Positions 13,992-22,671 of a stretch of DNA of 64,000 nt are shown here, one piece after another; the stretch's first letter is position 1, and each line of letters starts with the position of its first letter. The stretch covers positions 248,001-312,000 of the forward strand of contig JACJYV010000005.1 of assembly GCA_020635905.1 (NCBI GenBank), given 5' to 3'. Under the pieces are notes generated by a model, which was given only the letters and a program-made list of their open reading frames with translations, did not search any database and was not told where the DNA came from. Position numbers and translations under genes: made by a program. The stretch is from Bacteroidia bacterium (lineage in GTDB: Bacteria; Bacteroidota; Bacteroidia; J057; JADKCL01).

Positions 13992-16463
13992 TCAGAATAC
14001 GTATTTCAGCTGGATGGAGAAGCGGCGCTGCTCTCCAATCAGACCGGGCAACTGGACCCATTCTGTGTTGAACAGGTTATTTACGTGAAATGATGCCTTG
14101 AATTTCTTGGTAACATCATAGCCCAGCACGGTGTTGACCAGGGTATAGCCACCCGGGTGAGTTTTCACATAATCAAGCGCACCAGCGATCGCCACAAAGA
14201 GGTATTGGTCAATGTGAAGCATCTGGCTCTTGGTTTGGATATTGGTGGTAAGATTAAATTTACCGTACCCAACCGTGACACTCATTCTGGTCATAAACCT
14301 GTTCCTGTATTTCAGGAAAGAAGGCTGATCATAAAGTTTATTGGGAGTTCCATCAGGGGAAAGCAGGCGGCTCAACTGATTGAAATATGCCTGTGGATCG
14401 TCAGAAGCTGACACCAGGTCGGCCTGAAGTGAATCAGGGATTGGGTTCAGGTTGCGGGGTTCAACCCAGGTAAAACCACCAGTGATGTCAAAAGTGAATT
14501 TGTTCAGGGTAAACTGAGCCAGTCCTGTGATTTCCATGCCCGGGATGCGGGCTTTGGTCACGTTACGGAAATTGAACACAGGGGAGGGAAATCCACCAGG
14601 AATGGGGCTGGGCTGAATGGAATTTACCCCTACTTCGATCATGTTGTTGAATTGCATGACGAAAGCAGAAAAGTCCAGATAGCCAATTACACCCTTGGTT
14701 TTGGTACCCGCACGGAATCCCTGACGAATCCCAATCTCGGCGCTCACGCCTTTTTCAGGTTTCAAAGCCGGGTTGGGAGACACCAGCAGACCTCCACCGT
14801 TGGTGGAGGTGTAGCGTTCTGCAATGGACGGGCTTCTGAAGGCCTGCCCAATGCTTCCACGGACGTTTCCGCCCGCCCAGACGTTATAGTTGGCTCCAAA
14901 CCTGAAAACCGGGGACTGTTCGATATTGCGACCAAAAGTACCCCCATTCACAATCCAGTAATCGTAGCGGGCGCCAGCAGAAATATTCAGCCTGGTGCCA
15001 AATTTCAGGTCAAGCTGGGTGTAAGCGGCAAAGTTGGTGCTGTTGAATTTACCGCCCACCAGGGTGGTATCATTGGTCACAGGATCCACATAGGTGCTCC
15101 CGTACAGGCTGTCGCCGCGGGCCCAGTTGCGAATGAATGTTCCCCCCGTTACCCAACTGGCCTTGCCGCCCAGAATTTTGGTGGTAAACTGGTAATCGTT
15201 ATACCACATGGTTCCAAAGTTGGATTGGGCCGAGTTATTGGTGTTGGCGCTGCGCAAAATGCGGCTGCGGTACATGTGCACCCGTCCCTTGGGAGTCAGA
15301 TACTTGAGGAAAGGATCCACTGTGACCCGCCAGTTGAGCTGGCTCCTGCGGGTGGAAGGCTCACCAGAAAGCGCCCCCAGAGAATAGGTGGTGTCACCTG
15401 CGCTGATGGTCGTATCGGGCAGGTAGCTGTCCCAGAAAAGGTAAGTGCTGGAAGAATCAATCCTGAATGCCGCATTGACCCCAAATACCAGTCCTTTGAC
15501 TTTCTCTGGACGGAATTTGGTCATGATAAATGATCTCAGCTGCTCTTTATCCGTTTTGTAACGGTAGCCTGTATCCTTGATCAGGTCAAGCTGGGCAGTA
15601 AAATCCTGATTTTTGATGCGACGGGTATGGAATACGTGAAAAGATCCCTGAGTGGCACTTTTATTGCCATCCCAGTCATTGGCTTTCACAGGCGGCGCAT
15701 CAAACATGGCTCCCCTCACCCTGACTGAGGTCATAGGCTCGCGGGGGGCATCTGCAGTAATAACGTTGATTACCCCACCCAATGCAGATGAACCATAGAG
15801 TACAGAGCTGGCACCTTTCATGATCTCGATCTGAGAAAGATTGTCAGTGGGAATCATATCAAACAAGGGAAAGGAAGCGTCTGCAGAAAGCAGGGGCAAC
15901 CCGTCCAGCATCACCATTACCCTTGAACCCACACCGTAGGCAAAGCCTGAGCTTCCCCTGATGTTGGGCTGTCCGTCGATAATGTCCACCCCGGGAGATT
16001 GCTGCAACACGTCAGTCACGTCCGTGGTGGCCTGCACATCCACCTGCTTGGGGTTAATAACTTCCATGGAGATGGTCACGTCGGAAAGTTTTTGCTCGTG
16101 GCGGCCGGCCGTGATGACCACGGTTTCCATTTCCACCTCGCCCGAGGACATTTCAATGGTCAGGGGATAATCACTTTTCCCTGCCACGGTCACCACATCC
16201 ACAAAAACGGTGTCAAATTCAAGCATGGTGACCCGGATCTGGATGGTATCGGCAAGGGGAACTTTCAGAGAAAAGGTTCCGTCATCCTCGACATAGGTGC
16301 CTCTGGATTGTTTGGGAGCCATCACGGTTGCGCCGGTCAGGACATCTTTTGTTGCTTTGTCTTTTACGGTTCCGCTGATGGTCACCTCCTGAGCCATCAG
16401 GCTCACGGGAAGGAGAAACAGCAGAAAGATTGCCGCTGAAAATTTAACCTTGTTAAAAATCAT
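13992..16463 (-). CDS. TonB-dependent outer-membrane receptor
   Basis: An 823-residue receptor that imports a ligand across the outer membrane using TonB energy. Seen in order: signal peptide (residues 1-24), a carboxypeptidase-like beta domain (ISGTVKDKATKDVLTGATV, about 29-105), a TonB-box-like stretch ETVVITAG, the plug domain (DVLQQSPGVDIIDGQPNIRG, MLDGLPLL, GASSVLYGSSALGGVINVIT), then a beta-barrel ending in a terminal aromatic (SIQLKYVF). No SusD-like partner follows. The T9SS cargo gene lies upstream in the same direction across a long hairpin. The ligand is unknown; the vitamin or siderophore receptor class fits better than SusC because the protein is short. Confidence 0.94.
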   Translation of the reverse strand: MIFNKVKFSAAIFLLFLLPVSLMAQEVTISGTVKDKATKDVLTGATVMAPKQSRGTYVEDDGTFSLKVPLADTIQIRVTMLEFDTVFVDVVTVAGKSDYPLTIEMSSGEVEMETVVITAGRHEQKLSDVTISMEVINPKQVDVQATTDVTDVLQQSPGVDIIDGQPNIRGSSGFAYGVGSRVMVMLDGLPLLSADASFPLFDMIPTDNLSQIEIMKGASSVLYGSSALGGVINVITADAPREPMTSVRVRGAMFDAPPVKANDWDGNKSATQGSFHVFHTRRIKNQDFTAQLDLIKDTGYRYKTDKEQLRSFIMTKFRPEKVKGLVFGVNAAFRIDSSSTYLFWDSYLPDTTISAGDTTYSLGALSGEPSTRRSQLNWRVTVDPFLKYLTPKGRVHMYRSRILRSANTNNSAQSNFGTMWYNDYQFTTKILGGKASWVTGGTFIRNWARGDSLYGSTYVDPVTNDTTLVGGKFNSTNFAAYTQLDLKFGTRLNISAGARYDYWIVNGGTFGRNIEQSPVFRFGANYNVWAGGNVRGSIGQAFRSPSIAERYTSTNGGGLLVSPNPALKPEKGVSAEIGIRQGFRAGTKTKGVIGYLDFSAFVMQFNNMIEVGVNSIQPSPIPGGFPSPVFNFRNVTKARIPGMEITGLAQFTLNKFTFDITGGFTWVEPRNLNPIPDSLQADLVSASDDPQAYFNQLSRLLSPDGTPNKLYDQPSFLKYRNRFMTRMSVTVGYGKFNLTTNIQTKSQMLHIDQYLFVAIAGALDYVKTHPGGYTLVNTVLGYDVTKKFKASFHVNNLFNTEWVQLPGLIGEQRRFSIQLKYVF

Positions 16464-16500
16464 AGGTCTTGGGTTTAGGATCCAACTTTGGGTTAAAAAA

Positions 16501-16583
16501 GAAGGGCTGTCCGAAACACTGCCTCCTGAAGCCTCAACGCGGTCTTGCGCCTTGCTTCAAAGGCAATTTCGAACAGCCCCCCA
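16501..16583 (-). terminator. Long nested hairpin between T9SS cargo and TonB receptor genes
   Basis: A 13-bp outer stem (GGGCTGTCCGAAA pairing with TTTCGAACAGCCC, one mismatch) encloses about 50 nt that can fold again (TGAAGC / GCTTCA and CGC / GCG). On the minus strand it is followed by CCCTTCTTTTTT, so it works as a rho-independent terminator for the gene at 16601. Because the TonB receptor starts 37 bp further on, it may equally act as a leader structure for that gene. Confidence 0.6.
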
Positions 16584-16600
16584 TAAATTTTATTGATCTC

Positions 16601-17377
16601 TTAATAAACGGAGAGCACCTTTTGGGTGATCACTGCGCTGCCGTTATTGAGCGTCAATTTCACAAAGAACAAGCCGGCAGGAAGAGTTCCGTCAAACAAT
16701 TTCACGGAGTGCTCGCCAGCAGGCTGGTATCCATTATAAATATCCTGTACTTTTTTGCCCGTCACACTGTAAACTTCCAGTTTCACGTCGGCAGCCTGGC
16801 CGAGTTTGTAGGAAACCATGGAACCGTCTTCAATGGGATTGGGATAAACGGTCATTTGGGTGCTTGACTGCAGAGATTCGTCGATTCCAACTCCACAATT
16901 TGCACTTCCGGCAGGGTGAATTTTCAGACCCAGTTTGAAAGTGGAGGAGAATGAAGTCGGCTGACCAAATACGGTAATGTAAGCATCACCAATAACTTCG
17001 ATAGAATCTGTGTAGGCAGTGGTGTCAGTTGGAGTACCTGATACGTCCACACAGCCACGGGTCAACTGTCCGGAGACGGTAACATAGTGGCAATTGGAAA
17101 TGTTACAGGCATAATTCAATCCGGCAGGAATGTTATTAACTGCACTTACCAGAAAGGAATCAAAGGGAACCAGAACGGGACCAAAAGGAGTGGCCACGGT
17201 GGTATCCGCAGGGAATACGAAATCAACCACCCCTGCATAGGCCTGTCCCTGGCAGCCGTCGGCGAGGGTATCAGGATAAATTCCAGGTGAGGTATAGGTT
17301 GTGTTGGGAACACATTGCCCCTGAACAGAGAGAGCAAAGCCAAGAACACAGGAAAAAATGAGTAAAAACTTTTTCAT
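16601..17377 (-). CDS. Secreted T9SS cargo protein of unknown function
   Basis: The ATG at 17377 starts a typical signal peptide (MKKFLLIFSCVLGFALSVQG), giving 258 residues. The body has Cys pairs and a repeated beta pattern (VSGQLTRGCVDVSGTPTDTT). After a GIDES linker, the last 80 residues (TQMTVYPNPIEDGSMVSYKL ... GLFFVKLTLNNGSAVITQKV) are a type A sorting domain for the type IX secretion system. It lies directly upstream of the TonB-dependent receptor in the same direction, so a shared role, for example ligand capture, is possible but unproven. Confidence 0.82.
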   Translation of the reverse strand: MKKFLLIFSCVLGFALSVQGQCVPNTTYTSPGIYPDTLADGCQGQAYAGVVDFVFPADTTVATPFGPVLVPFDSFLVSAVNNIPAGLNYACNISNCHYVTVSGQLTRGCVDVSGTPTDTTAYTDSIEVIGDAYITVFGQPTSFSSTFKLGLKIHPAGSANCGVGIDESLQSSTQMTVYPNPIEDGSMVSYKLGQAADVKLEVYSVTGKKVQDIYNGYQPAGEHSVKLFDGTLPAGLFFVKLTLNNGSAVITQKVLSVY

Positions 17378-17529
17378 ACAGTATCTGTTAATTAAGACCA
17401 CAATTCGATTACTAATGCTAAACTAAATAATTTTTCCTTTTTTATTACAACTATTTTTGTTGCATATTAAAAGGAATCGTGGTTTGCGGCCCTCTGGCCC
17501 GTCCTTTTCTGTAGAAAACCATTTCAATT

Positions 17530-17982
17530 ATGTTACAACCCGGAACCCAGGCTCCTGATTTTGTCCTGAAAGACCAGCAAAACAACGATTTCAGGCTATC
17601 AGAGATGATTGGCAAAAAGAAAATTGTCCTCTATTTCTACCCCAAAGACGAAACCATGGGCTGTGTGGCCGAGGCTTGTTCCTTTCGCGATCAGTACGAG
17701 GATTTTGTGGAAGCAGGAGCAGAAGTGGTGGGAGTAAGCGGGGATTCGGTCCAATCACACCAGGATTTCATACAAAACAGACGCCTTCCTTTCATCCTGC
17801 TCAGCGACCCAGGACGCAAAATTCACCAGCTCTATGAGGTAGGTTCAGCCCTTTTTGGTTTGTCCGCAGAACGCATTACTTACGTGATCGACCTCAGGGG
17901 AGAAATCCGTTATGCCTTTCACAGCCAGTTCAGATTCCAGAAACACGTGGAAGACGCACTCGAAATGGTTAAGCAGGGATAA
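17530..17982 (+). CDS. bcp: Peroxiredoxin of the BCP/PrxQ type
   Basis: A 150-residue thiol peroxidase that reduces hydrogen and organic peroxides in the cytoplasm. The AhpC/TSA thioredoxin fold is clear (APDFVLKDQQNNDFRLSE, KKIVLYFYPKDETMGC). Peroxidatic Cys45 and resolving Cys50 lie in ETMGCVAEACSFRD, the atypical 2-Cys arrangement of BCP; the usual Pro before the glycine (TPGC) is Met here, while the threonine is kept. The gene stands alone between divergent and convergent neighbours. Confidence 0.92.
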   Translation: MLQPGTQAPDFVLKDQQNNDFRLSEMIGKKKIVLYFYPKDETMGCVAEACSFRDQYEDFVEAGAEVVGVSGDSVQSHQDFIQNRRLPFILLSDPGRKIHQLYEVGSALFGLSAERITYVIDLRGEIRYAFHSQFRFQKHVEDALEMVKQG

Positions 17983-18016
17983 ATTATTCCCCTTTCAAAT
18001 TCAATACTTCACGAAA

Positions 18017-19306
18017 TTATTCTGCACTGACTTGTCCCTCTTCGGGAACCTGGCTGCCTGAAGCTTCCTGGTAAAAATTGAGGGTACTCAGCTTTTCCAG
18101 ATACTGGGCTTTATAAAGGTCGAAATCTGCTTTCAGTTCAGCGCGGATGGGCTCTGCCGGGGGAATTTCCTCCTTGAATGGATTCACCTGCTGGCCATTT
18201 TTCCAGAAACGGTAGCACAAATGCGGCCCCGTGGAAAGGCCCGTGCTACCCACGTAGCCAATCACCTGCCCCTGCTGCACCCGCACGCCAGGACGAATTC
18301 CATTCGCAATTTTTGACATGTGGAGATATTGGGTGGAATAGGTCCCATTGTGGCGGATTTTCACAAAATTCCCGTTATTCCCCCCGTAACGGGCATCTGT
18401 GATCACCCCGTCTCCCACGGCCAGAATGGGAGTGCCAATGGGCGCAGCATAATCAATGCCCAGGTGGGTGGTGTAGCGTTTGTAAATGGGATGAAAACGC
18501 TTGTGGGTAAATCCTGAACTGATGCGCGAATATTTCAATGGGGCCTTGAGGAAGGCTTTGCGCAGGCTCATTCCGTTTTCGTCGTAATAATCCCGGGAAC
18601 TGTCCTGGCTGTAGAGAAAGGCAAAATTATCCTTTTCATAATGGTTGAATTGCGCAGCCCGCACCTCCCCCAGTCCTACGGACTGGCCTTCTATGAATTT
18701 TTCCTCATATACCACCCTGAAGCGGTCACCTTTCTGCAAACGATAAAAATCAATGGCCCAGGCATAAACCTCTGAAAGGCGAATCGCCAGTTCAAAAGGC
18801 AGATTTTCGTCGGCCATGGTTTGAGAAAGAGAGGACTGAATGGTCCCTGAAGCAATTTTTTCACGGGTTTCCACTTCTTTCTGCCCCATACTTACCCGCA
18901 AGGAATCTCCCATTTCAAACACCACATAATTGATGGGATCGTGCTCGTAGATAAAGTATCTCACATGGCTGCTGTCCTGGGCCTGCAAAATGCAATAGGG
19001 CTTGCCTGGTCGCAGTTTTCGCACATCAAACACCTCGCGGGAGGCCTCAGCCAGTTCGTGAATGGTGGAATAGGGCACCCCAAACTCAGAAAGAATCTCA
19101 GAGAGATTCTGATTGGGCTTGATCTCTCCCACGCACAAATGAAAAGGCTCCAGATTGATCCCATACTCAACCCTGGGTTGAGGTTCGTCCAATACTTTTT
19201 TCAGGGAAGTGACCGCGTTTTGGGGTTGGCGGGTCAGATAGAAAACGGGTACGCTGACCACCAATGCCAGCAGTACGGGAATGAATAAGCGAAGTTTCCT
19301 GTTCAT
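18017..19306 (-). CDS. M23 family metallopeptidase (LytM-like)
   Basis: Taken from the ATG at 19306 (429 residues); an upstream ATG at 19369 would add 21 residues with no leader character. A membrane anchor (residues 6-22) is followed by an OapA/LysM-like region (FHLCVGEIKPNQNLSEILSE) and a second domain, then the M23 lysostaphin fold: HLGIDYAAPIGTPI with the first zinc ligands His and Asp, YSTQYLHMSKI, and GPHLCYRFWKNG. In most M23 enzymes the last motif is HxH; here the second His is Cys. Expected role: cleaving peptidoglycan cross-links in the periplasm. Confidence 0.9.
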   Translation of the reverse strand: MNRKLRLFIPVLLALVVSVPVFYLTRQPQNAVTSLKKVLDEPQPRVEYGINLEPFHLCVGEIKPNQNLSEILSEFGVPYSTIHELAEASREVFDVRKLRPGKPYCILQAQDSSHVRYFIYEHDPINYVVFEMGDSLRVSMGQKEVETREKIASGTIQSSLSQTMADENLPFELAIRLSEVYAWAIDFYRLQKGDRFRVVYEEKFIEGQSVGLGEVRAAQFNHYEKDNFAFLYSQDSSRDYYDENGMSLRKAFLKAPLKYSRISSGFTHKRFHPIYKRYTTHLGIDYAAPIGTPILAVGDGVITDARYGGNNGNFVKIRHNGTYSTQYLHMSKIANGIRPGVRVQQGQVIGYVGSTGLSTGPHLCYRFWKNGQQVNPFKEEIPPAEPIRAELKADFDLYKAQYLEKLSTLNFYQEASGSQVPEEGQVSAE

Positions 19307-19459
19307 ACGAAAGCCAAAATGGGCGCAATCAACCAGGGATTGCGGGGTTGCAAAATAGAAATAATTCAATAAAAATCAGGAATGCCTGTTTGGCTGGCAA
19401 AGGGACATTGGGAAGGTACAAGATAGGATTATTGGATTAAAAAACTGAATAATTTTTTA

Positions 19460-19810
19460 TCACAAAGCGGCCGCCACAGCTTCTACCTCTGCCTTGGCAT
19501 TTCCCACAAAAATCCTGTCCCCAATCAGGAAAACAGGACGCTTCAAAAAAGTGTATTCATCCAGAATCAATTCGCGGTAATCATTTTCCCCCAGTTCCTG
19601 ATTATGCAGGCCCCTGGCCCTGAATTGCTGGGAACGGCGGCTGAACAGGGCCTCAAAGCTGCCCGCCAGAGCTTTCATTTCCTCCAGTTGGGCGGGAGTG
19701 ATTTTCTGGGTTTTAATGTCCTGGTACTCGAATTCAGTTCCAATCCCGAGATCCTTGATAATGCGGTTGCAGGTGCTGCAGGTGCTGAGGTAATAAACTT
19801 TCTTGCGCAT
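19460..19810 (-). CDS. ArsC/Spx family thioredoxin-like protein
   Basis: A 116-residue protein of the ArsC/Spx/YffB family. An N-terminal redox motif CSTC (Cys11 and Cys14) in YYLSTCSTCNRIIKDLG is followed by the family's helical insertion and the RPVFLIGDRIFVGN segment with the conserved arginine-proline that holds the substrate loop. Members are arsenate reductases, RNA-polymerase-binding regulators (Spx) or glutaredoxin-like enzymes; the CxxC pattern is like Spx and not like classic ArsC. No arsenic genes are near. Role not decided. Confidence 0.85.
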   Translation of the reverse strand: MRKKVYYLSTCSTCNRIIKDLGIGTEFEYQDIKTQKITPAQLEEMKALAGSFEALFSRRSQQFRARGLHNQELGENDYRELILDEYTFLKRPVFLIGDRIFVGNAKAEVEAVAAAL

Positions 19811-19958
19811 CTTTTTGGGGCAAAGTTATCAATTAAATATGATCTCTTCCACCCCTGGGTCTGTTTGGGAGAATCTTCTGCCACACAAATGCACTTGACC
19901 ATGTGCGGATAATTTTGGTAACTTTCTCCCTTGTTGTCAGCATTAAACGAAAGCAAAA

Positions 19959-20495
19959 ATGGCAAAAGACTTATATGGAATTGGCTCACGCATTTCTCAC
20001 CCTGATTTTGGCAAGGGCGTGGTCACAGGTATCAATTCCCTGACTTATTCCGTGACATTTATTGACAGTGGGGAGGAGGAGATCGCCAAAAACGACGATC
20101 GAATTATGATCATTGAGCGCATTGATCCAGATCACGACCAGGTTTCGCTGTGGGATGTAGAGCAATCTCTTTTGGGGATTCTGAAAAAATGGGCTGGTGA
20201 GCCGGGTCTGGTTCCACTCGGGCAAAAATGGCGCAAAGGAACCATCCTCATGCAACCCTTCGACCGCTCGCTCAAGCCTAAAGAAGTACCCATTGATGAT
20301 TTTTTTCATAAAATCGTGATGCTGCGCGACCGTTTGAGGGTAATGGAGCAAAAAATCAATGCCAGCAAGGGCCTGGAAGAGGACGAAAAGGTGGAATTGC
20401 AGCAGTACATTACCCGTATTTACGGCACTCTGACTACTTTCAACGTCCTTTTTGACGACCGCGACCATTATTTCGTGGGTTCGTCCAGCAAATAA
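19959..20495 (+). CDS. Conserved Bacteroidota protein with N-terminal Tudor-like domain
   Basis: A 178-residue soluble protein. Residues 6-50 (GIGSRISHPDFGKGVVTGI followed by a beta-rich segment) look like the small SH3/Tudor-like domain found at the end of UvrD/PcrA helicases and in CarD-like proteins, which bind RNA polymerase. The rest (about 75-178) is mostly helical, with MLRDRLRVMEQKINASKGLE as a possible coiled coil. No enzyme motif is seen. Downstream the hydrolase frame begins within or just after its end. A nucleic-acid or polymerase-binding role is inference only. Confidence 0.7.
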   Translation: MAKDLYGIGSRISHPDFGKGVVTGINSLTYSVTFIDSGEEEIAKNDDRIMIIERIDPDHDQVSLWDVEQSLLGILKKWAGEPGLVPLGQKWRKGTILMQPFDRSLKPKEVPIDDFFHKIVMLRDRLRVMEQKINASKGLEEDEKVELQQYITRIYGTLTTFNVLFDDRDHYFVGSSSK

Positions 20496-20496
20496 T

Positions 20497-21360
20497 TTGG
20501 AGCACGGATACGCAACGGTCAACGGCGTAAAACTGCATTACGTGACGGCGGGTGAAGGTCCGCTGGTGTTGCTTTTGCATGGTTTTCCCGAATTTTGGTA
20601 CTCCTGGCGAAAGCAAATTCCCGCTCTTTCGAGGCATTTCAAAGTGGTGGCTCCCGACCTGCGGGGCTATAACCTCAGCGACAAGCCCAAAGGCGCCGCG
20701 GCCTACACCATGGACAAAATCGCCCGCGATGTGCTGGAACTGATTGCCCATTTTGGCTATCAGAAGGCCCATCTGGTGGCCCATGACTGGGGCGGCGCCG
20801 CCGCCTGGGCCTTCGCCGTGTTTCATCCTGAAGCCCTCGACCACCTGGTGATTCTCAACAGTCCCCACCCCGTGTTGTTTCGCAATCAGCTCAAAACCAA
20901 TGCCCGCCAAAGGCGGAGAAGCTGGTATATGGGCTTTTTTCAGGTGCCTTTACTGCCCGAAATGATCCTGAAAACGGGGGTAAAAAAGTTTATCACAAGT
21001 TCCCTGCGGGGATGGGCCATTCGCAAAGAGGCCTTTTCTGATCAGGATCTGATTGAGTACATCAAAGCCTTCAAACAGCCGGGCGCAGCCAACGCCACCC
21101 TCAATTACTACCGTTCCTTTCCCAAAATGGCGCCCGAACTCATGCGCATGCTGGGCAACGAAATTCACTCCCCCACCATGGTAATCTGGGGACAAAACGA
21201 CACAGCCCTTGGCCCCGAACTCACGGACGGCCTCGAAAAATTCCTGAAGGGAGAATATATTTTGCACAAAGTGGAAAATTGCAGTCACTGGGTTCAGCAC
21301 GAAGTGCCTGAGCAGGTGAATGAGTGGTTGGTGGGGTTTTTGAGGGGTTCAGGGGAATAA
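20497..21360 (+). CDS. Alpha/beta hydrolase, epoxide hydrolase/haloalkane dehalogenase-like
   Basis: The frame is open from 20452 (TTG), but a TTG at 20497, one base after the stop of the preceding gene, gives the natural start MEHGYATVNGVKLHYV (287 residues). The alpha/beta hydrolase fold shows the oxyanion motif LLLHGFPEFWYSW, DLRGYNLSDKP, the nucleophile in VAHDWGGAAAW where Asp replaces Ser, an acid in WGQNDTALGPE and the catalytic His in CSHWVQHEVPEQVN. An Asp nucleophile with HGFPE is typical of soluble epoxide hydrolases and fluoroacetate dehalogenases. The substrate is unknown. Translation is probably coupled to the gene before it. Confidence 0.88.
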   Translation: MEHGYATVNGVKLHYVTAGEGPLVLLLHGFPEFWYSWRKQIPALSRHFKVVAPDLRGYNLSDKPKGAAAYTMDKIARDVLELIAHFGYQKAHLVAHDWGGAAAWAFAVFHPEALDHLVILNSPHPVLFRNQLKTNARQRRRSWYMGFFQVPLLPEMILKTGVKKFITSSLRGWAIRKEAFSDQDLIEYIKAFKQPGAANATLNYYRSFPKMAPELMRMLGNEIHSPTMVIWGQNDTALGPELTDGLEKFLKGEYILHKVENCSHWVQHEVPEQVNEWLVGFLRGSGE

Positions 21361-21362
21361 TT

Positions 21363-22106
21363 TCACGAACTCCCCTCCAAAATCCTCAACATATCCCCCT
21401 TAATCATCGCTTTATACTCCTCCATCTCCTCGTGGGTGCGGTCGCCGGGCTCGTAGGGTCCCAGCCAGACGCAGTCCATCACCCCCGGTTTCACCCACCA
21501 GTCGGTGGGTGACATGCGCTTCCAGGAATCGACCGCCAGAAGCACCACAATGGGTACTTTTTTCTCAATACTCAGGTTGAAAGCACCTGATTTGAATGGC
21601 CCCAGTGGCTCGTCTGTGCGGTTGCGGGTGGCTTCAGGATACATGATCAGACATGAGCCCAGGTCAATGAATTCCCGCATCACTTCCATGCTGCGGGAGC
21701 GGTCATTGGCGTCCGTGCGAACCACAGAGACATACAATTTCCGAACTATGTACCCAAAAATGGGCATTTTCAGAATCTCTGCCTTGGCAATGAATTTGTA
21801 TAAATTGGGGATGGCCCCGCCCGTAATGACGGGATCCAGATTGGAATTGTGGTTGGAAATGAAAATGTATTGTCCCGCGGGATCAAAAGGCATGGGATTG
21901 CGGAATTTCAACCTCACCCCGCCCAGGAAAAGGATGGTTTTGGAACAAATTCTGGGCAGGCTGTGCAAAGCATGGATGGTTTTGGGACCACCAAAAGTCA
22001 CCCCAAAAAACAGCACAGGAAACAGGACCAGCAGGATGAGCAAAAAGAGACTCATGGTCCAGATGGTCCAGAAAAAGATGAATATTTTGTAAAGAAAACT
22101 GCCCAA
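21363..22106 (-). CDS. plsC: 1-acyl-sn-glycerol-3-phosphate acyltransferase family protein
   Basis: A 247-residue membrane-bound acyltransferase of phospholipid synthesis. An N-terminal hydrophobic segment (about residues 8-36) is followed by motif I NHNSNLDP (His86, Asp91), the FIAKAEILKMPIFGYIVR segment, and motif III YPEATRNRTDEPLGPFKSGA, the glycerol-phosphate-binding part. The length matches PlsC. The gene symbol is by family; related proteins can acylate other lipids. It is convergent with the hydrolase gene, with only 2 bp between stops. Confidence 0.9.
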   Translation of the reverse strand: MGSFLYKIFIFFWTIWTMSLFLLILLVLFPVLFFGVTFGGPKTIHALHSLPRICSKTILFLGGVRLKFRNPMPFDPAGQYIFISNHNSNLDPVITGGAIPNLYKFIAKAEILKMPIFGYIVRKLYVSVVRTDANDRSRSMEVMREFIDLGSCLIMYPEATRNRTDEPLGPFKSGAFNLSIEKKVPIVVLLAVDSWKRMSPTDWWVKPGVMDCVWLGPYEPGDRTHEEMEEYKAMIKGDMLRILEGSS

Positions 22107-22166
22107 TGGAAAGCGATTGTTTTTCCGAATTAAACGAAAGGAAGCCTGATTTCCAATTTCCCGGAC

Positions 22167-22631
22167 TCAGCTTTTATTCCTCAGGCGCACATAACAGAGC
22201 ATTTCTGCCTCCGCACACAACCGTCCCTGCCGGTCAATGGCTTGCACCTGATGCCAATGCTCAGTTTTTCCGTGAGCGGCTAATTCACTTTTGACCAGGT
22301 CCAGATCAGCAGGTTTCAGTCGAAATTCATATCTCAAACGGCTGCTCCCCGGTCGGATAAAATTGATTTTGGAGGCTTTCAGCCAGGATTCGCAGTCCAG
22401 CCCCGCGTGGGCGAGGGCCTGCCAGTACATCACGGAGAAAAACGGATCAGCCGCGCTGAAAATGGTGCCGCCAAAGGCGGTACCCGCCAGGTTGCGATTG
22501 AAAAGCGCCTTGCGCAACACCACATCCACCGCCAGATAATCCCGGGAAATCCGTCGCACGGAAATGCCCTGCCAAAAGAGTGGCGGGTAAAGATTCATGC
22601 CAATCAGCAACAGCCAGGAAGGGATTTTCAT
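22167..22631 (-). CDS. DUF4442/YiiD-like hotdog-fold protein
   Basis: A 154-residue protein with hotdog-fold features: VRKALFNRNLAGTAFGGTIF-like central helix region (NRNLAGTAFGGTIFSAADP), followed by SWLKASKINFIRPGSSRLRY. This matches the DUF4442 group of thioesterase-like proteins, for which acyl-CoA or acyl-carrier substrates are suspected but not generally proven. It lies upstream of plsC on the same strand with a 60-bp gap, so a lipid-related role fits. Confidence 0.8.
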   Translation of the reverse strand: MKIPSWLLLIGMNLYPPLFWQGISVRRISRDYLAVDVVLRKALFNRNLAGTAFGGTIFSAADPFFSVMYWQALAHAGLDCESWLKASKINFIRPGSSRLRYEFRLKPADLDLVKSELAAHGKTEHWHQVQAIDRQGRLCAEAEMLCYVRLRNKS

Positions 22632-22671
22632 TGCGCAAAACTAAGGATTACCAGAAAAGGCGGGCAGAATT

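Noticed and set aside
14652..15533. 293-residue reading frame on the plus strand
   Set aside because: Antisense to the TonB receptor barrel region; no recognisable domain or start context.
20452..20496. Earlier TTG start for the hydrolase-like gene
   Set aside because: It would overlap the preceding gene by 44 bp and add residues (TTATIISWVRPANN) that are not part of the family; the TTG at 20497 fits better.
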